Below, piece after piece: positions 1 through 8,193 of a stretch of DNA of 64,000 nt; positions within the stretch are counted from its first letter, which is position 1; each line of letters starts with the position of its first letter. Position numbers and translations under genes: made by a program. This stretch comes from Pseudomonas asuensis (GTDB taxonomy: Bacteria; Pseudomonadota; Gammaproteobacteria; Pseudomonadales; Pseudomonadaceae), in assembly GCF_014646755.1 (NCBI RefSeq), contig NZ_BMNW01000004.1:248001-312000 (forward strand). Direction: 5' to 3'. The notes under the pieces are model-generated. The model saw only the letters and a list, made by a program, of their open reading frames with translations, did no database searches and was not told where the DNA came from.

Positions 1-1486
1 TGTACAGGTCGTTGGCACCGAACTCGTGGCGAAACCTCATGCTGGCCAAGGTGTTCAACTCACCCGCCGGGGATACGCCAAGCAGGCGGCCAATACCAAC
101 CAGGTCCATGTGGGCCTCGGCATGTTGCGAGGCCGGATTGCCAAAGTAGGTGGGCAGGTCATCCATGCGCGCGCTGCTGATGTTGTCCCAGTTTGAATCG
201 GTCAGCATCACGCGCACGTCCAGCTGTTGCAGGGCCTTACCCAAGGCACGAGCCACTGGGTTGGCTCCGATGATCAGAAAGCCGGTCGGTGCCGGTTCGG
301 CCACCTTGAGCAGACGGGCCAGCGGGCGAGCCGTTGCGCTTTGTAGCACGACCGTGCCGATGATGACTGCAAACGTAAGCGGCACCAGCAACGCCGCCTG
401 GTCATTCCCATCACCTGTCAGGCGGATTGCAAAGATCGCCGAGACAGCTGCCGCCACAATCCCACGGGGCGCAATCCAGCCCAGCAGCACACGCTCACGC
501 CAGGACAGCGTCGAACCCCAGGTCGAGACCAGCACATTCAACGGCCGCGCCACAAAAAGAATCACAAGAAGCAGTATCAGCACCGAAGGCCCTAGCGCCA
601 GCAAGGCATTGAGGTCCAGCCGTGCCGCCAGCAGAATGAACAGTCCTGAAATAAGCAGAACGCTCAGGTTCTCCTTGAAATGCAGGATCTCCCGCACATC
701 CACATCCTTCATGTTGGCAAGGCACATGCCCATCAGCGTGACCGCCAGGAGGCCCGACTCATGAACAAAGTGGTTGGACACGATAAAGATACCCAGCACA
801 GCCGAAAGGCTCGCCAGGTTGTACAAATAGTCCGGTAGCCACTGACGCTTCAGTACCTGCCCCAGCAACCAGCCGCCCGCCAAGCCAAACACACAGCCGC
901 ACACAATTACCGAAGCGAAAGTAGTCAGGCTCTGGCTGACACCGCTGCCCGCATCGCGGGCAATCACAAAGCTGTACACCACTACCGCCAACAACGCGCC
1001 AATAGGATCAATGACGATACCTTCCCAGCGCAGAATATTGGCCACCGACGCCCGAGGGCGCACCACTCTCAGCATCGGCACGATCACTGTCGGGCCGGTT
1101 ACCAGCGTCATGCTGCCAAACAGCAGCGCCAAATCCCAAGGAAAGTCGAGCAAGTAATGGGTGGCGATCGTGATAACTGCCCAAGTCACCATTGCACCGG
1201 CCGTCACCAGCCGATGCACCACACTGCCAATCTCTCGCCATTCGGACAGGTACAGCGTAAGGCTGCCTTCGAACAGGATCAGCGCCACCGCCATCGAGAC
1301 GACAGGAAACAGCAGTGGCCCCAACAGTGCCTGCGGATCGAGCCAGCCCGTGACCGGACCAGCAAGAATGCCACAGACCAGCAGAAACAAGATCGCCGGT
1401 AAACGCAGCCGCCAGGCCAGCCACTGGCACATCAGGGCAATAATGCCGATACCGGCAAAAGCGAACAGGAGTTGTTGTTCGTGCAT
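1..1486 (-). CDS. CPA1-type Na+/H+ (cation:proton) antiporter with C-terminal TrkA-N-like domain, cut by window edge
   Basis: Inner-membrane antiporter expected to exchange Na+ or K+ for protons. The reading frame is open from an ATG at 1486 to base 1 with no stop, about 495 codons, so the C-terminus lies outside the window. Nearly the whole N-terminal 390 residues is hydrophobic helices. GPTVIVPMLR (about 131-140) and EGIVIDPIGA (about 155-164) are the transport-core signatures of CPA1 proteins. From about residue 402 a Rossmann-like stretch starting LIIGANPVA looks like a nucleotide-binding TrkA-N regulatory domain. An AAGGA Shine-Dalgarno sits before the ATG. Substrate ion is inferred from family only. 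Confidence 0.85.
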   Translation of the reverse strand, partial: MHEQQLLFAFAGIGIIALMCQWLAWRLRLPAILFLLVCGILAGPVTGWLDPQALLGPLLFPVVSMAVALILFEGSLTLYLSEWREIGSVVHRLVTAGAMVTWAVITIATHYLLDFPWDLALLFGSMTLVTGPTVIVPMLRVVRPRASVANILRWEGIVIDPIGALLAVVVYSFVIARDAGSGVSQSLTTFASVIVCGCVFGLAGGWLLGQVLKRQWLPDYLYNLASLSAVLGIFIVSNHFVHESGLLAVTLMGMCLANMKDVDVREILHFKENLSVLLISGLFILLAARLDLNALLALGPSVLILLLVILFVARPLNVLVSTWGSTLSWRERVLLGWIAPRGIVAAAVSAIFAIRLTGDGNDQAALLVPLTFAVIIGTVVLQSATARPLARLLKVAEPAPTGFLIIGANPVARALGKALQQLDVRVMLTDSNWDNISSARMDDLPTYFGNPASQHAEAHMDLVGIGRLLGVSPAGELNTLASMRFRHEFGANDLY

Positions 1487-1834
1487 AGCGGTCCTTGGAA
1501 TACGAGGGGGAAGCATCAAGCGAGGAGCAGCACAGATGGCTGTCATGACTAGACCGTAGCGCCTTTGCGGCAATTCCTGACCTTACGTCGGCATCCGGAC
1601 GTCAGGATTTGAGAAACAAAGACTGGAAACGACAACGCCCGAGTAGATCGTAGATATGGTGGTTTGAACCGTCAGCCTACGAGACGAGCGGGGCCCTATA
1701 GGCGAGGTCTGTACAACGAGCGCTGATACGTGCCTACAACGCAGTGTTATGTACTCATCCATGTGAAAACGCTGCCCCTGACGAGTCTGAAAAGTAGGCT
1801 AAAGCGCGTACTCACTCCGGCACAAACACGTTGT

Positions 1835-1863
1835 TTGACCTATCGTTGGCAAACGGCCATTAT
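1835..1863 (+). promoter_or_regulatory. Predicted sigma70 promoter of the two-repeat secreted protein
   Basis: TTGACC (1835-1840) and CATTAT (1858-1863) are separated by exactly 17 bases. They match the sigma70 consensus at 5/6 and 4/6 positions. A start near 1870 would give a leader of roughly 68 nt before the ATG at 1938. Assigned by sequence match only. Confidence 0.5.
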
Positions 1864-1874
1864 TTTTTTGCCAA
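1846..1874. repeat. Inverted repeat overlapping the predicted -10 element (operator candidate)
   Basis: TTGGCAAA (1846-1853) and its exact reverse complement TTTGCCAA (1867-1874) flank a 13-base spacer. The dyad spans the predicted -10 box and transcription start, a usual place for a repressor site. There is no T-tract, so it is not an intrinsic terminator. Confidence 0.45.
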
Positions 1875-1937
1875 GAGAGATTTATTTCACATTTTTGCAC
1901 TCCAACGCGCTCCCTCACCTGCCCTCCTTAAAACAAT

Positions 1938-2657
1938 ATGAATCTACCCGCTGCTCTTCCTCGATCATTGATGACCGCACTGGCCTTCGCAACACTGGCC
2001 TTGGGAAGCCACTCGGTGTTGGCTGCTGAGTCCTCTGCAGCCAAACCAGCGGCTGCCACAGCCGCTAGCCAAACCAACACATCGGTTGCCAGCCCTATAA
2101 ATGATTTCACCAATGAGGACTGGTTGAACGGTGTGTACCGCAAGGCAGCGGGCTTCTCGATTCCAGCGACGCAGACCAACCAGAATGCCTTTAAGCCCAA
2201 GGCAAAGGTACTCCTGGCGACAGGTGAGGTCGTGTTGATCAAGCAGGTACAGATAGGCGAAAAGAACATGGCCGTGTGGGTGGATAGCCCGCTCCTGGAT
2301 GGCAACACGGTAGGCTACCCGCGCAGGCTGACGGTGGGGCTTAACGGCAGCGATCCTGTCCTGCCAAAGGTTGCCCCTCAGGAAGAGTTCAGCACGCGCC
2401 TCAATAACATCACGAATGAAGACTGGCTCAAGGGTGTCTACCGAAAGGCAGCGGGCTTCTCTATTCCTCTTACTACCATGAACCGTAAAGGCTTCAAGCC
2501 CGGTGCAACCGTGAGGCTGGGTGACGGTCAGGAACTGCTGGTCAAATCCGCCCAGGTCGTAGGTTCGAGCATGTCCGTATTTCTGGATAGCCCCCCACTG
2601 AATCCTGAGCGGGTGGGATATCCGAAGCGGCTGAGGTTCATAGCACCGGCGCCTTGA
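1938..2657 (+). CDS. Secreted protein of two tandem homologous repeats, function unknown
   Basis: 239 residues. An N-terminal signal peptide (about 1-30; positive residue near R10, hydrophobic core, cleavage probably after SVLAA) is followed by a low-complexity Ala/Ser/Thr linker. Then come two copies of an ~80-residue unit, about residues 55-135 and 153-235. Each opens with (I/F)TNEDWL(N/K)GVYRKAAGFSIP, continues with an FKP..K/T V segment and a (V/F)(V/L)DSP.L element, and closes with VGYP(R/K)RL. I do not recognise a named family with confidence; the unit resembles surface or polysaccharide-associated modules. No strong Shine-Dalgarno precedes the ATG. It is a stand-alone gene after its own predicted promoter. 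Confidence 0.8.
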   Translation: MNLPAALPRSLMTALAFATLALGSHSVLAAESSAAKPAAATAASQTNTSVASPINDFTNEDWLNGVYRKAAGFSIPATQTNQNAFKPKAKVLLATGEVVLIKQVQIGEKNMAVWVDSPLLDGNTVGYPRRLTVGLNGSDPVLPKVAPQEEFSTRLNNITNEDWLKGVYRKAAGFSIPLTTMNRKGFKPGATVRLGDGQELLVKSAQVVGSSMSVFLDSPPLNPERVGYPKRLRFIAPAP

Positions 2658-2879
2658 TAACCTGCAGGATTAATGAGGAAGAGGAACAGGATACGCACCG
2701 TACAACAACATACAGAGCGGCCGTATAAGATGCCTCTTCTTTAATAGGTATCGCTTTGCCCGTTAAACGAGCCAGTTCATCCTGCAGTTTTATATAAGCG
2801 CCATCAGCCAACCGGCGCCCCGCCCTGCCATCACCGCTGGTAGAATGCGCCGCCTGTTCCACCAGCCCTCGATGTCTCC

Positions 2880-4889
2880 ATGTCCCGATTGAACCCTCGT
2901 CAACAGGAAGCCGTGAATTACATCAGCGGGCCGCTCCTGGTGTTGGCCGGTGCCGGTTCCGGCAAGACCAGCGTGATCACCCGCAAGATCGCCTACCTGA
3001 TTCAGCAGTGCGGTATCCGCGCCCAGTACATCTGCGCCGTGACCTTTACCAACAAGGCCGCGCGGGAGATGAAGGAGCGGGTCAGCAGCTTGTTGCGTGG
3101 CGGGGAGGGCAAAGGTCTGACCGTGTCGACCTTTCACAACCTGGGCCTGAACATCATCCGTAAGGAATATGCCAAGCTGGGTTACAAGCCGGGCTTTTCG
3201 ATTTTTGATGAGGGCGACATCAAGGCGCTGCTCTCGGACATCATGCAAAAGGAGTATTCCGGGGACGACGGTGCTGACGAGATCAAAAGCTACATCGGCA
3301 ACTGGAAGAATGACCTGATCCTGCCCGAAGAAGCACTGGCCAAAGCGCGCAACCCCAAGGAGCAAACGGCGGCGGTGGTGTACCTGCATTATCAGCGCAC
3401 GCTCAAGGCCTATAACGCCGTAGACTTTGACGACCTGATCCTGCTGCCGGTCAAGCTATTCCAGGACAATCCCGATGTACTGGAAAAGTGGCGCAACCGC
3501 ATCCGCTATATGCTGGTGGACGAATACCAGGACACCAACGCAAGCCAGTACCTGCTGGTCAAGCTCCTGGTACAGGACCGCGCACAGTTCACCGTGGTGG
3601 GTGACGACGATCAGTCTATTTATGCGTGGCGCGGTGCGCGGCCGGAAAACCTGATGCAGCTCAAGGAGGACTTTCCCTCCCTCAAGGTCGTGATGCTGGA
3701 GCAGAACTATCGCTCCACCAGCCGCATCCTGAAATGCGCGAACATTCTAATTGCCAACAACCCGCACGTGTTTGAAAAGCAGCTGTGGAGCGAGATGGGT
3801 CATGGTGACCCAATCCGCGTGATCCGCTGCCGTAATGAGGACGCCGAGGCCGAACGTATCGCGCTGGAAATCCTTACCCTACACCTGAAAACGCAGCGGC
3901 CGTATTCGGAGTTTGCCATCCTCTACCGAGGCAACCATCAGGCCAAGCTGATGGAGCTCAAGTTACAGCACCATCAGATTCCGTATCGGCTGTCAGGCGG
4001 TACCAGCTTTTTCTCCCGCCAGGAGGTGAAGGACCTGATGTCCTACTTCCGCCTCCTGGTAAACCCGGATGATGACAACGCCTTCCTGCGTGTCATCAAC
4101 GTCCCGCGCCGGGAGATTGGTTCGACCACACTGGAAAAGCTCGGCAACTACGCTACACAGCGGCAGATTTCCATGTATGCCGCTTCTGACGAGATGGGCC
4201 TTTCCGAGCACTTGGATGCCCGTTATACCGAGCGCCTTGCCCGCTTCAAGCGCTTCATTGATGGCGTGCGCCAGCAGTGTGCACAGAACGATCCGATCAT
4301 GGCACTGCGCAGCATGGTCATGGATATCGATTACGAAAACTGGATTCGCCAGAATGCCTCCAGTGACAAGGTGGCCGAATTCCGCATGGGCAATGTCTGG
4401 TTCCTGATCGACGCGTTGAAAAACACGCTCGAAAAAGACGAAGACGGCGACATGACCATTGAAGAGGCCATCGCCAAGCTCGTCCTGCGTGACATGCTTG
4501 AACGCCAGCAGGAAGAAGAGGAAGGCGCTGACGGTGTGCAGATGATGACGCTGCATGCGTCCAAGGGCCTGGAATTTCCTTATGTGTTCATCATGGGCAT
4601 GGAGGAAGAAATCCTGCCGCACCGCTCCAGTATCGAGACGGACAGCGTGGAAGAAGAGCGCCGCCTGGCCTACGTAGGCATCACCCGCGCCCGCCAGACG
4701 CTGGCCTTCACCTTTGCTGCCAAGCGCAAGCAATACGGCGAAATAATCGATTGCACGCCGAGCCGCTTCCTCGATGAGCTACCGCCGGAGGATCTGGAAT
4801 GGGAAGGTCAGGAGGACGCACCGGTAGAAGTAAAGGCGGCACGGGGTAACGATGCACTAGCTGCCATGCGGGCAATGCTCAAGCGGTAG
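2880..4889 (+). CDS. rep: ATP-dependent DNA helicase Rep (UvrD/Rep superfamily 1)
   Basis: 669 residues, the usual Rep length. Rep is a 3'-5' helicase that clears proteins ahead of replication forks and helps restart stalled forks. Visible SF1A motifs in order: Walker A GAGSGKT (24-30), TFTNKAA (motif Ia), VDEYQDTN (motif II, about 213-220), GDDDQSIYAWRGA (motif III), QNYRS (motif IV, about 274), TLHASKGLEF (motif V, about 557) and GITRARQ (motif VI, about 600). The C-terminus is acidic and then basic. It stands alone after a 222-base gap. The closest alternative, UvrD, is longer and differs in the 2B region. Confidence 0.96.
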   Translation: MSRLNPRQQEAVNYISGPLLVLAGAGSGKTSVITRKIAYLIQQCGIRAQYICAVTFTNKAAREMKERVSSLLRGGEGKGLTVSTFHNLGLNIIRKEYAKLGYKPGFSIFDEGDIKALLSDIMQKEYSGDDGADEIKSYIGNWKNDLILPEEALAKARNPKEQTAAVVYLHYQRTLKAYNAVDFDDLILLPVKLFQDNPDVLEKWRNRIRYMLVDEYQDTNASQYLLVKLLVQDRAQFTVVGDDDQSIYAWRGARPENLMQLKEDFPSLKVVMLEQNYRSTSRILKCANILIANNPHVFEKQLWSEMGHGDPIRVIRCRNEDAEAERIALEILTLHLKTQRPYSEFAILYRGNHQAKLMELKLQHHQIPYRLSGGTSFFSRQEVKDLMSYFRLLVNPDDDNAFLRVINVPRREIGSTTLEKLGNYATQRQISMYAASDEMGLSEHLDARYTERLARFKRFIDGVRQQCAQNDPIMALRSMVMDIDYENWIRQNASSDKVAEFRMGNVWFLIDALKNTLEKDEDGDMTIEEAIAKLVLRDMLERQQEEEEGADGVQMMTLHASKGLEFPYVFIMGMEEEILPHRSSIETDSVEEERRLAYVGITRARQTLAFTFAAKRKQYGEIIDCTPSRFLDELPPEDLEWEGQEDAPVEVKAARGNDALAAMRAMLKR

Positions 4890-5135
4890 GCTTGCTGGTA
4901 GAGCCATGATAGAGCGTTGCACACTAGAGGGGCTGCCCAAAGCCCCGCTGTCCAATGAGCTATAGCTTTGTCGGATAGAGGGAGCACAGCGATAACTATC
5001 AAATACAAACGGCTAGACTTTCTCCCTCGAGATTAAGGCTAAGAAGCTGCCGGACCTGTCTGCCCCCCTAACGTTCAGCCTGTATTTCATGCTTGCCGCT
5101 TTGTTCACGTTTTAAAGGCTATATCCGTCGGTAAT

Positions 5136-5176
5136 AGCCCTCATGGATAAAAGGCATGAGTAAACCAGGGCTTTTT
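5136..5176 (+). terminator. Terminator-like hairpin 1 in the dps leader
   Basis: AGCCCT (5136-5141) can pair with AGGGCT (5167-5172), and inside this TCATG (5141-5145) can pair with CATGA (5155-5159). TTTTT follows at 5172-5176. This is an intrinsic-terminator-like shape about 80 bases before the dps start. Whether it ends an upstream transcript or controls dps is not decidable by eye. Confidence 0.4.
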
Positions 5177-5184
5177 GGGGTCAA

Positions 5185-5239
5185 TTGAATATCGGTTTTA
5201 TGTGATCGCCTGTTTTGGCGGTCTTTTTACGATATTCAA
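5185..5239 (+). promoter_or_regulatory. Nested hairpin with U-tract directly upstream of dps
   Basis: An outer perfect 10-base dyad, TTGAATATCG (5185-5194) with CGATATTCAA (5230-5239), encloses an inner hairpin GATCGCC (5204-5210) / GGCGGTC (5217-5223) followed by TTTTT (5224-5228). The structure ends 15 bases before the dps ATG. The inner part alone reads as an intrinsic terminator. Only 26 bases separate it from the start codon, so dps transcription very likely has to pass through it. Confidence 0.5.
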
Positions 5240-5254
5240 CAGAGAGGTCTAGAT

Positions 5255-5785
5255 ATGGCTACTGTAAATGCCAAGCAAGAACTGAAATCCGTTGAAAGCA
5301 TTAATGCACGCGCGTCCACTGGTCAGGACGCTACCCTGACTCAACAGGGTGAAATTGGTAAGGCGCTAAGTGTCCTGCTGTCGGATGTTTTCGCCCTGTA
5401 TATCAAAACCAAGAATTACCACTGGCACATGCATGGCACACACTTCCGCGACTATCACCTGTTGCTGGAAGAGCAAGCGACCCAACTGTTCGCTATGACT
5501 GACCCAATGGCCGAGCGCGCACGCAAGATTGGCCAGCCAACCATTCGCTCCCTGGAGCAGATGGTGCAGCAGAAGCGTCTGGCCAGCAGCGAAGCTGAAG
5601 ACCTGACTGCTCAGCAAATGCTGGAAGAGCTGCATGCCGACAACCAAGCCTTGGCCGCCTTTATGCGCACCACTCACACACTGACCAGCGACGGCAATGA
5701 CGTAGCCACTACCAGCCTGCTGGAAGAGTGGATCGACCAAGCCGAAGAGCGCGCCTGGTTCCTGGGCAAGACTGTGGGTAAATAA
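5255..5785 (+). CDS. dps: Dps-family ferroxidase / DNA-protection protein
   Basis: 176-residue ferritin-like protein. Dps dodecamers oxidise Fe(II) with H2O2, store iron and shield DNA in stationary phase. The inter-subunit ferroxidase residues align by eye as H56 (YHWH), H68, E72 (Asp in E. coli Dps), D83 and E87 in the DPMAERA segment. The N-terminal ~30 residues are a flexible tail with few lysines. The start ATG follows an AGAGAGG Shine-Dalgarno. The gene stands alone between a structured leader and a clear terminator. The Glu-for-Asp change at position 72 is conservative. Confidence 0.92.
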   Translation: MATVNAKQELKSVESINARASTGQDATLTQQGEIGKALSVLLSDVFALYIKTKNYHWHMHGTHFRDYHLLLEEQATQLFAMTDPMAERARKIGQPTIRSLEQMVQQKRLASSEAEDLTAQQMLEELHADNQALAAFMRTTHTLTSDGNDVATTSLLEEWIDQAEERAWFLGKTVGK

Positions 5786-5853
5786 GTATCTGTTTTGACA
5801 CGGCGCTTCTGACTTATCACACGATAAGTCGGCAGTAGCCAAGTTAAAGCCAG

Positions 5854-5883
5854 TCCGGAATCCGAAAGGGTTCCGGATTTTTT
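5854..5883 (+). terminator. Intrinsic terminator of dps
   Basis: TCCGGAA (5854-5860) pairs with TTCCGGA (5871-5877), loop of 10 bases, then a run of six T. Confidence 0.85.
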
Positions 5884-5998
5884 ATGTCTGCTAAAAGGCA
5901 GGGTTCACTCATTTAAGCGAGAATAAAGCATCGCTATTCTCTTCTCTGACTGAGTGCTGCCATCAGCAGCACCTCGGGGTACCACACAGATTCCGCTT

Positions 5999-6550
5999 AT
6001 GTATGACAACCAGCTTATCCTCGTCCCACAGATCTCCACCCTGCCCGGCCATGAAGCCAAGGCGCTAAGCACGCTACGCTGGCTAATACGTCAGGACATT
6101 GTTCAAGAGCAGGTAACGACCTGTGGCCGCGGCTTTCGCGGCATGGCTTACGGTATTGCACGCGGTGCTCAGCGGGTTGTCCAGCATCCCGAGCATCTTC
6201 CGTTCAATCAGGCCATCAATGGATTGGAAATCGTCACGCGGCGCTGCATTTTTACGCCGGATAAGGGTTTCAAAGAGGAAGCAGGCTGCCCCGAGTGCCG
6301 CCGCGAAATTGGTGAAGCTCTGTTTGATAGTCTGGAAGACTGGACGCCAGGACATACCGATAATTTCCGCTGCCCCGAATGCGGCCATGAGGATGACATA
6401 AACGGATTTCTGTTCCTGCAGCCTTGTGCCTTTTCAAACCTGGGTTTCATTTTTAATGGTTGGGCGGGCGCCGGGTTTAAGGCAACGTTTATGGAAGAAC
6501 TCACCGAGCGACTGGGTTATCGTATTGCTCAGGTAACCGTTGAACTGTGA
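5999..6550 (+). CDS. Conserved Pseudomonas zinc-ribbon-like protein of unknown function
   Basis: 183 residues from the ATG at 5999; the upstream in-frame start at 5954 lacks support. Two CPEC pairs (C97/C100 and C125/C128) would form one zinc ribbon, the second reading CPECGHEDD. The N-terminal half has a GRGFRGMAYGIARG segment, and the C-terminus is hydrophobic and aromatic (FLFLQPCAFSNLGFIFNGW). Homologues in Pseudomonas are, from memory, often labelled 'sugar ABC transporter ATPase', but no Walker motif is present, so that label should not be copied. Function is unknown; nucleic-acid or protein binding is only a guess from the ribbon. Confidence 0.75.
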   Translation: MYDNQLILVPQISTLPGHEAKALSTLRWLIRQDIVQEQVTTCGRGFRGMAYGIARGAQRVVQHPEHLPFNQAINGLEIVTRRCIFTPDKGFKEEAGCPECRREIGEALFDSLEDWTPGHTDNFRCPECGHEDDINGFLFLQPCAFSNLGFIFNGWAGAGFKATFMEELTERLGYRIAQVTVEL

Positions 6551-6823
6551 CAGCCTCAACACCGTGGCCGTGAAATAATTCATTTGCCAGGCCATTGATT
6601 ATTAACAAGATTGTGGCTAATCCGTCAGATCGATAAAAAATAAAAGTATACAAAGCGCTAAAAGCGCGTATCGTGGCGTCACTGCTCTGCAATTGTCACT
6701 TCGATACCCTGGCTTGATGTACTGCTTTACGTTTCATCTCCTTGGCTCGTTTTACTTTCGCATCTCAGTCTCGGCCTGAACGGTTCAGCGCCGCAGTCTT
6801 AATTTTTACCTTGGAGATACATC

Positions 6824-7033
6824 ATGTCTACTCGCCAAACGGGTACCGTTAAGTGGTTCAACGATGAGAAAGGTTTCGGCTTTATCACGCCTGAGAACGG
6901 TCCTGATCTGTTTGTTCACTACCGTTCGATCGAAAGCGCTGGCTTCAAGAGCCTGAGCGAAGGTCAGCGCGTTTCCTTCGTGGCCGTCAAGGGCCAGAAG
7001 GGCATGCAAGCTGATCAGGTTCAAGTCGTCTAA
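6824..7033 (+). CDS. Cold-shock domain protein (CspA/CspD family)
   Basis: 69-residue single cold-shock domain, an OB-fold RNA chaperone binding single-stranded RNA or DNA. RNP-1 KGFGFITP (about residues 16-23) and RNP-2 DLFVHY (about 28-33) are both present. A strong Shine-Dalgarno (TTGGAG) and a long untranslated leader after 6550 fit cold-inducible csp genes. A clean terminator follows. Which paralogue it is cannot be decided by eye, so no symbol is given. Confidence 0.95.
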   Translation: MSTRQTGTVKWFNDEKGFGFITPENGPDLFVHYRSIESAGFKSLSEGQRVSFVAVKGQKGMQADQVQVV

Positions 7034-7048
7034 GACGCCTGATCCAAA

Positions 7049-7073
7049 AAGCCCCGCCTAGCGGGGCTTTTTT
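7049..7073 (+). terminator. Intrinsic terminator of the cold-shock gene
   Basis: AAGCCCCGC (7049-7057) and GCGGGGCTT (7061-7069) form a 9-bp stem with a 3-base loop, followed by a T-run. Confidence 0.92.
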
Positions 7074-7219
7074 ATTGCCTGCGGTTTATAGGAACACGAT
7101 CGATCCGCGTGTTCGTCGTCATCGGCTCAGCGGCACCTGTGCCACCGCTCTTTTAGAGTGGTGCCTGTTTGATCAAGACCCGTCTTGATATCAACATCAT
7201 CCTGCCTAATGAGTCACAC

Positions 7220-7900
7220 ATGCCCGGCTATCGAGTCAAATATCAGACCGTTACGATCGGCGATATGGATTTCTACATCCAATCTCTGAAAGATCATCAG
7301 CAGTATCATGACCCTGACGGCGAGGCAGAGCGCTTGGGAATTTCCCCTGACAGCTGGCCGCTATTTGGTCAGGTCTGGCCTTCCAGTTATGTGCTGGCAA
7401 CCGCCATGCAAACCATGGATCTTCAGGGTAAACGCATTCTGGAGTTGGGCGCAGGTCTTGCGCTAGCCAGCCTGGTAGTGCATAGCCGCGGCGGTAACAT
7501 GACCGTCAGCGACTATCATCCGCTGATTCCTACCTTTCTAAATGAAAATCTGCGTTTGAATAAGCTGGGGCCGGTCCGGTATGAAGTCGCTGACTGGAGC
7601 CGAACCGATCTTGAGCTAGGCCAGTTTGATCTGATCATCGGCAGCGATCTCATCTATGAATACGATCATCCCGCCATGCTGGCTGATTTTATTGACCGAC
7701 ACTCAGCCGATCAGGTGGAAATCCTGATGGTTGATCCTGACCGGCAGCATCGCGCAAGCTTTTGCGAGGAGATGCTGGAGATGGAATATACCTTTCACTC
7801 CACACGGGCAGACTGCGTGCTAAGTACCGGCGAGGCCTACAAGGGTTCCTTCCTGAATTTTCATCGGGATGAAGCCACACTAGGCCTCTTGTCTGCCTAA
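7220..7900 (+). CDS. Class I SAM-dependent methyltransferase (Methyltransf_16-like, probably protein-lysine type)
   Basis: 226 residues from the ATG at 7220. An in-frame TTG at 7169 would add 17 residues but has no clear ribosome site. Motif I ILELGAGLALASLV is followed by the acidic VSDYHP strand end and then FDLIIGSDLIYEYDHP (motif IV region), an order typical of the METTL21/ETF-beta-lysine methyltransferase group (Methyltransf_16). The WPLFGQVWPSSYVLA segment before motif I is also typical. The substrate is unknown; a protein lysine is more likely than a small molecule by family. It stands alone between the csp terminator and a convergent microprotein gene. Confidence 0.8.
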   Translation: MPGYRVKYQTVTIGDMDFYIQSLKDHQQYHDPDGEAERLGISPDSWPLFGQVWPSSYVLATAMQTMDLQGKRILELGAGLALASLVVHSRGGNMTVSDYHPLIPTFLNENLRLNKLGPVRYEVADWSRTDLELGQFDLIIGSDLIYEYDHPAMLADFIDRHSADQVEILMVDPDRQHRASFCEEMLEMEYTFHSTRADCVLSTGEAYKGSFLNFHRDEATLGLLSA

Positions 7901-7906
7901 GCGTTG

Positions 7907-8131
7907 TTAAAGCGGGCCAGGATCAGGAACCGGACCAGGAATCCTGGAGGGCTCTTCCAGGTTTTCCCGTACATCTTCCGGCATATCTTCCGGACGGGTC
8001 TCGGGATCCAGCTCGCTTTCCAGTTCGCTGTCAGCTTCGTCGAGATCATTCAGGGGTGCCTGATCAGCGCAGAAAAGGCCTATAACGTTTGAATCAGGCG
8101 TGAATACAGAAAGGTTCAGGTGCGTCAGCAT
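7907..8131 (-). CDS. Small acidic protein, paralogue of the 9853-10044 product
   Basis: 74 residues from the ATG at 8131, with GAGGA upstream. The core CADQAPLNDLDEAD.ELE..LDPETR is shared almost exactly with the microprotein at 9853-10044. The C-terminus is rich in Glu, Asp and Pro. There is no signal peptide or membrane segment. It lies 62 bases after the MHS transporter on the same strand and may be cotranscribed with it. Its function and family are not known to me. Conservation of the core in two copies argues that it is a real gene, although the protein is short. The ORF can be extended upstream to 8239, but that overlaps the transporter and lacks a ribosome site. Confidence 0.6.
   Translation of the reverse strand: MLTHLNLSVFTPDSNVIGLFCADQAPLNDLDEADSELESELDPETRPEDMPEDVRENLEEPSRIPGPVPDPGPL
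8021..8074. repeat. Copy A of a 54-bp direct repeat (microprotein core)
   Basis: This stretch matches 9919-9972 in the same orientation at 47 of 54 bases by my hand alignment. It encodes the shared microprotein core on the minus strand. Confidence 0.7.
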
Positions 8132-8193
8132 AGGGACATCCTCATGGCTGGACTCTCTATTTAGTCCAGCCATCCTAGGATAGGTTGCACCGC

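Larger units (their letters stand above)
1487..1937. other. Intergenic region between divergent antiporter and repeat-protein genes
   Basis: 451 bases with no convincing gene. It separates the divergent starts of the antiporter and the two-repeat secreted protein. The right third holds a sigma70-like promoter and an overlapping inverted repeat, listed separately. The remainder shows no clear hairpin or conserved element. Confidence 0.6.

Noticed and set aside
1008-1430. 140-residue ORF in the antiporter region
   Set aside because: Out-of-frame reading of the antiporter gene, which is open from 1486 to the window edge.
1730-2029. 99-residue ORF before and overlapping the repeat protein
   Set aside because: It runs through the promoter region and overlaps the signal-peptide codons in another frame; no similarity.
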